Positions 1 through 3,433 of a DNA stretch of 6,449 bases are shown here, piece by piece. The notes beneath the pieces are model-generated. The model was not told the DNA's origin and made no database searches. It saw nothing but the letters and a program-made list of their open reading frames with translations. The translations under genes and the position numbers were made by a program. The stretch spans positions 1 through 6,449 of the forward strand of contig JBBSEZ010000522.1 in assembly GCA_038239195.1 (NCBI GenBank), in the 5' to 3' direction. This DNA comes from JBBSEZ01 sp038239195 (GTDB taxonomy: Bacteria > Planctomycetota > Planctomycetia > Gemmatales > Gemmataceae). The first letter of the stretch is position 1, and every line of letters starts with the position of its first letter.

Positions 1-52
1 GGGGGGCGTAAGCCCACTGTTGCGGGCCCCGAACAGGGGGCTTACGCCCCCC
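1..52. repeat. Near-perfect inverted repeat of two facing REP-like units
   Basis: Positions 1-15 are the exact reverse complement of 38-52, a 15-bp perfect stem. An inner 5-bp stem (17-21 with 32-36) follows after one mismatch, leaving a short GC-rich loop. Each arm can also fold alone: the right arm is GGGGGC-TTAC-GCCCCC (36-51), and the left arm has GGGC-GTAA-GCCC (4-15). This looks like two head-to-head copies of a short intergenic palindrome, similar in style to the GC-rich repeats scattered between planctomycete genes. It could also end transcription of a gene to the left, but there is no T-tract. The left copy may begin before the window. Confidence 0.75.
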
Positions 53-188
53 GCTCGCCCATCCTTTCCCAACCGCCGACGGGGAAGCGGAGTCTTCGAC
101 CTCGCCTTCCAGCCGCTACCCCGATCGGCCCGCGGGGTTGGAGAGAGGGAGAACGTGGTGGCAAGGCCATCTCAACGAAGTGAGGGCT

Positions 189-213
189 GCCCGCCTTCCT
201 CCGGTCGGCGGGC
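189..213 (+). promoter_or_regulatory. Leader hairpin abutting the ribosome binding site of the propeller gene
   Basis: GCCCGCC (189-195) pairs exactly with GGCGGGC (207-213) across an 11-nt loop. The stem ends four bases before the GGGAG ribosome binding site (218-222) of the gene starting at 229. It could affect translation initiation, but a 7-bp GC stem can arise by chance in such GC-rich DNA. Confidence 0.3.
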
Positions 214-228
214 GACAGGGAGAGATCC

Positions 229-1476
229 ATGACGAGGACGATCCGCGCGAGCGTGCTGGTTCTGCTGGGCTGGGTGGCGAGCGGCCCGTTTGTCGCCGGG
301 GCGCCCGTCGGCTGGCGGAACGACGGGACGGGGAGCTTCCCGGCCACCACGCCGCCTTCGGAGTGGTCCCGCGACAAGAACGTCCTCTGGAAGGTCGCCC
401 TGCCCGGCACCAGCTACGGGGCCCCGATTGTCGTGGGAGAAAACCTTTTCGTCCTCTCCGATCCCGCCGAGCTGCTGTGCGTTCGCCGTACCGACGGCAA
501 GGTCCTCTGGCGGAAGGCCACCTCCGACGTCAAGGCCCCCGCGAGGGCGAAGGGCGGTAAAGGCGGCGGCCGGCCCGGCAAGGGCGGCAAGGGCGGGATG
601 GGCCGCAGCGCGGGCAACACGGCCGCCACGCCGGTCAGCGATGGCAAGTACGTCGCCGCCGCCTTCGGCAACGGGGTCGTCGCGGTCTACACGCCCGACG
701 GCGAGCGGGCGTGGGCGCGGTTCGTCGAGTCTCCCCGGCTGGGCTTTGGCCCCAGCGCCTCGCCCTTGCTGCTGGGCGGAAAGCTGATCGTCCACTTCAA
801 GGACCTCGTCGCCCTCGACGTCGCCACCGGCAAGGAGGTTTGGCGCGTCGAGGCCTCCCCCACGCACGCCAGCCCGGTCGCCACCCGCCTGGGCAAGGAG
901 GACGTCGTCGTCAGCCCCGCCGGGGCCGTGGTGCGCGCTCGCGACGGCAAGGTGCTGGCCCGGGGGAAGTTCCGCGCCTCCCAGAGCTCGCCGGTCCTGG
1001 AGGGCGACACTCTTTGCGTCTCCGGGAAGAGCTCGCTCGAGGTGTTCAAGCTCTCGCAAGGCGAGGGAGGCGAAGTCCGCGTCACCTCGCTCTGGACGGA
1101 GGAAGGCCCCGGCGAAAAACACCACCTTCCCTCCCCGGTCCTCCACGCCGGGCTGCTCTACGGTGTCACGACGAGCGGGATCCTTCAAGTGATCGACGCG
1201 AAGACGGGCAAGCGGGCCTACCGCCAGCGCCTGCCCATCGGCCAGGTCTATTCCAGCGTCACCCTGGCGGGCGGGCTGCTCTACGTCTTCGACCTGCAAG
1301 GCAAGGCGGTGGTCTTCAAGCCTGGCCGGAGCTACGAGCGCGTCGCGGTGAACCAGCTCGAAGGGACGGGGAGCTGCCCGACGTTTGCGGACGACCACCT
1401 TTACGTGCGCGGTCGGCAGAACCTCTACTGCCTGAGCGCCAAGGCGGCCAAGCCCAACGCGAAGGGCACCGATTGA
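229..1476 (+). CDS. Secreted PQQ-like beta-propeller repeat protein
   Basis: This 415-residue protein belongs to the PQQ-binding-like (WD40-like) propeller group common in planctomycetes. Seen: a basic N-terminus, then a hydrophobic signal peptide with likely cleavage near residues 24-25. A 'GWRNDGTGS...VLWKVALPG' opening follows, typical of these proteins. Repeats of the '[TD]GKxxW' type occur near residues 88-94 (TDGKVLW), 155-162 (TPDGERAW), 199-205 (ATGKEVW), 238-243 (RDGKVL) and 325-331 (KTGKRAY), marking successive blades. A Gly/Lys-rich insert (about 105-125) lies between the first blades. The ATG at 229 follows GGGAG at 218-222. The protein most likely folds as a periplasmic propeller. 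Whether it binds PQQ or is an enzyme cannot be told: many planctomycete members have no assigned activity and may be structural or binding proteins. No partner dehydrogenase gene or cytochrome domain is visible. The gene runs alone, with 204 bp before the next gene. Confidence 0.9.
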   Translation: MTRTIRASVLVLLGWVASGPFVAGAPVGWRNDGTGSFPATTPPSEWSRDKNVLWKVALPGTSYGAPIVVGENLFVLSDPAELLCVRRTDGKVLWRKATSDVKAPARAKGGKGGGRPGKGGKGGMGRSAGNTAATPVSDGKYVAAAFGNGVVAVYTPDGERAWARFVESPRLGFGPSASPLLLGGKLIVHFKDLVALDVATGKEVWRVEASPTHASPVATRLGKEDVVVSPAGAVVRARDGKVLARGKFRASQSSPVLEGDTLCVSGKSSLEVFKLSQGEGGEVRVTSLWTEEGPGEKHHLPSPVLHAGLLYGVTTSGILQVIDAKTGKRAYRQRLPIGQVYSSVTLAGGLLYVFDLQGKAVVFKPGRSYERVAVNQLEGTGSCPTFADDHLYVRGRQNLYCLSAKAAKPNAKGTD

Positions 1477-1498
1477 GGGCAGTCCGGGCGAGCCGCGG

Positions 1499-1560
1499 GC
1501 GTCCACCCCCGAAGGAAGGGCCTGACCGCCGACCTCAAGCCGGTGGCTCGGGGGTGGCGC
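1499..1560 (+). terminator. Candidate terminator or long inverted repeat after the propeller gene
   Basis: CCACCCCCGA (1503-1512) is the exact reverse complement of TCGGGGGTGG (1548-1557). The pairing extends by GCG (1499-1501) with CGC (1558-1560) across a single bulged T at 1502. The 35-nt interior can form a short ACCG/CGGT stem (1525-1528 with 1541-1544). It begins 22 bp after the propeller stop codon, a good position for a terminator, but no T-run follows. Rho-assisted termination or an intergenic repeat are alternatives. Confidence 0.45.
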
Positions 1561-1607
1561 TCCCGGATCTTTGGCCCCCCTTGGCTCGCCTTTCTGCCTT
1601 TCTGCTC

Positions 1608-1636
1608 TTGCACCGACCGACCGGCCTGGGTATCGT
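1608..1636 (+). promoter_or_regulatory. Possible sigma-70-type promoter for the small lipoprotein gene
   Basis: TTGCAC (1608-1613) and TATCGT (1631-1636) are separated by exactly 17 bp. That predicts a start of transcription near 1643 and a leader of about 38 nt before the ATG at 1681. The -10 matches TATAAT at four of six positions and the -35 matches TTGACA at only three. Its place after the terminator-like repeat at 1499-1560 fits an independent transcription unit. The call rests on position and weak consensus only. Confidence 0.25.
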
Positions 1637-1680
1637 CCCGCCGCTTCATTTCAGGCCACAGGCATTCGGAGGGCGGAACC

Positions 1681-2076
1681 ATGTCCCGTCGCGTGGGGGC
1701 GGTGTGCGCGGGCGTGCTGCTGGTTGCAACGGTCGGCTGTGCGCTCAACGAGCTGCGGTTGCCCTTCGGCGGGCCGCCCAGCCCGCACCAGGTCGCCGCC
1801 GGGCGCGTCGAGGAGGTCTCGACTCGCCTCCAGGCGGGGCTGGCCGAGGCGGGCATCACCGTGCTCACCAAGTTTCAGGGCGAGGAGTTGCGCATGGCCG
1901 GCATGACGAAAGGGAGCAAGGTGTTCTGCCTCCACCTGACGCGGGAGAAGCCGAAGGGGGAGGAAAAAGAGGGCCGCGCGGAGAAGACGCGCGTCCGCCT
2001 CCAGTGGGACCGGGAAGCAGACGAGGAGCTCTGGCCGACGATCCTGAGGTCGCTGGCGGCGCCCGAGCCGGGCTGA
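1681..2076 (+). CDS. Small predicted lipoprotein of unknown function
   Basis: I do not recognise a family for this 131-residue protein. Seen: an N-terminal signal (MSRR, then a hydrophobic stretch) ending in TVGC, with Cys20 as the likely lipidated residue, so it is probably anchored in a membrane facing the periplasm. The mature part has a short hydrophobic patch (LRLPFGG), then an alpha/beta-looking segment (about residues 40-70), a charged Lys/Glu-rich stretch (about 93-105) and a final 'RVRLQWDREADEELWPTILRSL' segment. That pattern suggests one small alpha/beta domain. The ATG at 1681 is preferred because CGGAGGG lies just upstream (about 1667-1673) and the lipobox follows at the right distance. 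The frame is open from 1543, but starting there would bury the signal peptide. The gene has a promoter-like site in front of it and ends 4 bp from the convergent TIGR03067 gene. Confidence 0.8.
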   Translation: MSRRVGAVCAGVLLVATVGCALNELRLPFGGPPSPHQVAAGRVEEVSTRLQAGLAEAGITVLTKFQGEELRMAGMTKGSKVFCLHLTREKPKGEEKEGRAEKTRVRLQWDREADEELWPTILRSLAAPEPG

Positions 2077-2080
2077 GCCC

Positions 2081-2533
2081 TCAACGCTTCTGCCGATTGA
2101 AGACCTGAAGATACTCGCCAACCTTGCTCGGTTGGATGCTCCTCGGCCGGCCGCCGGACGGGGTGAAACAGACTTGCAGCGTATCGCCTTTCAGTTCGTA
2201 AATCCCGACCCACCCCGCGCCGCCACCAGGGCCGGTCGGCTTGATGTCGAAGGCCCGCGGCGCTTTCCCGGTGCCCAGCGTCAACGTCCAGGGAGGGCCC
2301 CCCTTGTCCGCATCGTAGGTGATGCGGTTTCCCGCAATCACGGTGAGGTCGTTCATCAGTGGCCGGGGCACCGGCGGGATGGCGCCGTTTGTACAGGAAA
2401 CCCTCCGCCAGCTCCCCTGCATCTGCTTCAGGTCGTCCTTGCCAGTGCCCTCCGCAAGCGGCCTGGGCAAAGGCGCCGGCGCGAAGGCCAGCGAGAGGAG
2501 AGGCGCCAGGAGGAGCAAAGTACCGTTGCGCAT
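2081..2533 (-). CDS. TIGR03067-domain secreted protein
   Basis: A 150-residue protein matching the planctomycete TIGR03067 family by motif recognition. Seen: an N-terminal signal-like segment (MRNG, then a Leu/Ala stretch ending near AFAPA, residues 16-20) and a Pro-rich joint. Family hallmarks follow in order: 'DLKQMQGSWRRVS' (34-46), 'LTVIAGNRITYDADKGG' (63-79), 'WTLTLGTGKAPRAFDIKPTG' (82-101), 'GIYELKGDTLQVCFTPSGGRP' (110-130), and a closing short strand (141-146). The fold is taken to be a small beta-rich, lipocalin-like domain. Function is unknown, although such domains are often paralogous and sometimes sit downstream of sigma-factor or kinase modules. An in-frame GTG at 2539 is possible, but the ATG at 2533 is preferred: GGAAGG lies five bases upstream of it, and MRNG-type starts are usual. 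The stop lies 4 bp from the convergent lipoprotein gene. Confidence 0.87.
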   Translation of the reverse strand: MRNGTLLLLAPLLSLAFAPAPLPRPLAEGTGKDDLKQMQGSWRRVSCTNGAIPPVPRPLMNDLTVIAGNRITYDADKGGPPWTLTLGTGKAPRAFDIKPTGPGGGAGWVGIYELKGDTLQVCFTPSGGRPRSIQPSKVGEYLQVFNRQKR

Positions 2534-2566
2534 GGGCACCTTCCCGTTCGATTGGAGGCCCCAGTA

Positions 2567-2595
2567 ATTCTATCCGTTGCCCGAGCGCTGGGGAA
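2567..2595 (-). promoter_or_regulatory. Possible promoter of the TIGR03067-domain gene
   Basis: On the minus strand, TTCCCC (2595-2590) and TAGAAT (2572-2567) are separated by 17 bp. The -10 hexamer matches TATAAT at five of six positions; the -35 is poor. Transcription would start near 2560, giving a leader of about 27 nt before the ATG at 2533. It sits in the most AT-rich patch of this gap. Confidence 0.28.
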
Positions 2596-2652
2596 CGGAA
2601 AAACGGTCGCACGTCCCTCTTCCCTTGAGAGGCCCCACACCGCAGGCCCACT

Positions 2653-2685
2653 GGCGCCGCCTGTCGGAGGGCCCGACAGCGCGCC
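2653..2685. repeat. Strong two-step hairpin
   Basis: CTGTCGG (2661-2667) pairs perfectly with CCGACAG (2673-2679) over a 5-nt loop. After a small internal loop, GGCGC (2653-2657) pairs with GCGCC (2681-2685). It is stable on either strand. There is no T-run, so its role as a terminator is unproven. Confidence 0.55.
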
Positions 2686-2715
2686 GGACTTTCCGACACC
2701 TGGCCCGCGCCCCTC

Positions 2716-2739
2716 GAGAAGGCCCCCAGGCAGCTTCTC
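2716..2739. repeat. Short hairpin
   Basis: GAGAAG (2716-2721) pairs with CTTCTC (2734-2739). GCC (2722-2724) then pairs with GGC (2729-2731), leaving a 2-nt bulge at 2732-2733 and a 4-nt loop. It is the second of the consecutive inverted repeats in the gap before the STAS gene. Confidence 0.45.
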
Positions 2740-2747
2740 TGCTCCAA

Positions 2748-2827
2748 GTGATGAGCTGGGAGGCTGTTAGGTATGCTCTCGGCAAGCTCGCTGGGTTCGG
2801 CATCCTCTTTGCAAGCTAGCTCATCAC
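2748..2827. repeat. 80-bp segment bounded by a 10-bp perfect inverted repeat
   Basis: GTGATGAGCT (2748-2757) is the exact reverse complement of AGCTCATCAC (2818-2827), enclosing 60 bp. The interior is comparatively AT-rich and has a direct repeat, GCAAGCT (2782-2788 and 2811-2817). No transfer RNA cloverleaf can be built, and the enclosed segment is too short for a transposase. It could be a structured RNA or a protein-binding site. Confidence 0.5.
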
Positions 2828-2868
2828 CCAACTGCGGCAACCCCTCCTGTCGCTCGCGTCGGCTGGTC

Positions 2869-2916
2869 CTTCAGCAGGCCCCCGACGACACGATGGCGCC
2901 GCTCTCCTGCTGGAAG
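2869..2916 (+). repeat. Inverted repeat upstream of the STAS gene
   Basis: CAGCAGG (2872-2878) pairs with CCTGCTG (2906-2912). After one bulged G (2913), CTT (2869-2871) pairs with AAG (2914-2916). The enclosed loop is 27 nt and GC-rich. Confidence 0.4.
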
Positions 2917-2941
2917 CTCGATCCTTCGCCCACGCCACTGC

Positions 2942-2990
2942 CTTGCCCCTCCGCGATGGGAGGGAGCAGTTTCGCTCGGGCAAGAAGGAG
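2942..2990 (+). promoter_or_regulatory. Hairpin plus ribosome binding site of the STAS gene
   Basis: CTTGCCC (2942-2948) pairs with GGGCAAG (2978-2984). An inner CCCTCC/GGAGGG stem (2947-2952 with 2959-2964) competes with it for two bases. The outer stem ends exactly where the ribosome binding site AAGGAG (2985-2990) begins, 8 nt before the GTG start at 2999. The strong site decides this start codon. The adjoining stem might influence access to it. Confidence 0.55.
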
Positions 2991-2998
2991 ATCCTCTC

Positions 2999-3361
2999 GT
3001 GTCCCCTGCCCCTCCCCGCTGGCGTGTGTTGACGCACGCTCTCGGCGATCTGACTCTCGTCCGCCTCAGCGGGAGCCAGCTCGACCTGGGCGAGGCAGAC
3101 GCCCTGTGGCTGCGCGACCGGCTCCTCGAACTGGTGGAAGCAGGGCGGCACCAGCTCGCCCTCGACCTGGGCAACGTCCGCTTCCTGACCAGCACCTTGA
3201 TCGAGGCCCTGCTCGGCCTGCATCGCCGGCTCAAGGCCTGCGGCGGGCGGATCTCCGTGTTCAACCTGACGCCGCCGGTGGCCGAAGTCTTCGCCGTGCT
3301 CAAACTGGCGGACGTCCTCGACGTCCGCACCTCCCCTCCCCAGAACATCCTCGAAAACTAG
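2999..3361 (+). CDS. Single-domain STAS protein (anti-sigma-factor-antagonist type)
   Basis: A 120-residue cytoplasmic protein whose whole length (about residues 8-112) is one STAS domain, as in SpoIIAA/RsbV. Seen: a first strand 'LTLVRLSG' (18-25), helix 1 (about 32-48), the 'HQLALDLGNVRFLTS' strand and phosphorylation-site loop (51-65), 'LIEALLGLHRRLKACGGRISVFN' (67-89), and a final helix, 'VAEVFAVLKLADVLDV' (93-108). By family knowledge, STAS antagonists release a sigma factor by binding its anti-sigma kinase, and are switched off by phosphorylation of a serine in this loop. Ser65 lines up with that serine. The usual D-S-S-G sequence is T-S-T-L here, so regulation may differ. The start is GTG with AAGGAG eight bases upstream. 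No RsbW-like kinase or sigma gene is present in the window, so its partner is unknown. Planctomycetes carry many stand-alone STAS proteins. Confidence 0.87.
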   Translation: MSPAPPRWRVLTHALGDLTLVRLSGSQLDLGEADALWLRDRLLELVEAGRHQLALDLGNVRFLTSTLIEALLGLHRRLKACGGRISVFNLTPPVAEVFAVLKLADVLDVRTSPPQNILEN

Positions 3362-3392
3362 GTCGCCAGAGGCCCTTCCTCCGTCCTGCTCG

Positions 3393-3422
3393 TCCCCCTC
3401 TCCCTCTGGGAGGAGAGGGGGA
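3393..3422. terminator. Bidirectional terminator-like hairpin between convergent genes
   Basis: TCCCCCTCTCC (3393-3403) and GGAGAGGGGGA (3412-3422) form a perfect 11-bp stem with an 8-nt loop. It lies 31 bp after the STAS stop and 11 bp beyond the stop of the facing lipoprotein gene, well placed to serve both. There is no T-tract on either strand. The CCCTCTCCCTCTGGG...GAGAGGG wording resembles a palindromic intergenic repeat seen in many GC-rich bacteria, so it may be a dispersed repeat used as a terminator. Confidence 0.65.
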
Positions 3423-3433
3423 ATCGAGACGCC

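Larger units (their letters stand above)
2534..2998. other. 465-bp non-coding region with a run of inverted repeats
   Basis: This gap separates the divergent TIGR03067 and STAS genes. No frame across it looks like a real protein. It holds a possible minus-strand promoter (2567-2595) and, further right, five inverted repeats: 2653-2685, 2716-2739, 2748-2827, 2869-2916 and 2942-2984. The last one ends against the STAS ribosome binding site. A long structured 5' leader, a small RNA gene, or decayed repeat DNA would all fit. Base composition around 2740-2830 is less GC-rich than the flanking genes. I could not place a convincing promoter for the STAS gene here. Confidence 0.6.

Noticed and set aside
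172..1506. Long open frame on the minus strand opposite the propeller gene (444 codons)
   Set aside because: Composition is Arg/Ala/Gly/Pro-rich with no domain pattern. It mirrors the real plus-strand gene, whose blade motifs are clear; such antisense frames are expected at high GC.
1611..1624. Short ACCG tandem repeat
   Set aside because: Only three copies of a 4-bp unit; within chance for GC-rich DNA.
711..2108. Plus-strand open frame spanning the propeller gene, the gap and the small lipoprotein gene
   Set aside because: Out of frame with both recognisable proteins, Arg-rich, and crosses the terminator-like repeat.
2751..2819. Possible 22-codon small protein (MSWEAVRYALGKLAGFGILFAS) in the gap before the STAS gene
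   Set aside because: It looks mildly like an amphipathic or membrane peptide, but has no ribosome binding site and overlaps the inverted repeat that bounds 2748-2827.
2748..2827. Transfer RNA gene
   Set aside because: The length is right and a GGTTCGGCATCC stretch recalls a T-loop, but the T-stem does not pair, the position-58 A is missing, and the outer stem is 10 bp with no D or anticodon arms.
1875..2840. Minus-strand open frame of 321 codons over the TIGR03067 gene and beyond
   Set aside because: The TIGR03067 motifs are in a different minus-strand frame; this frame shows no family features.
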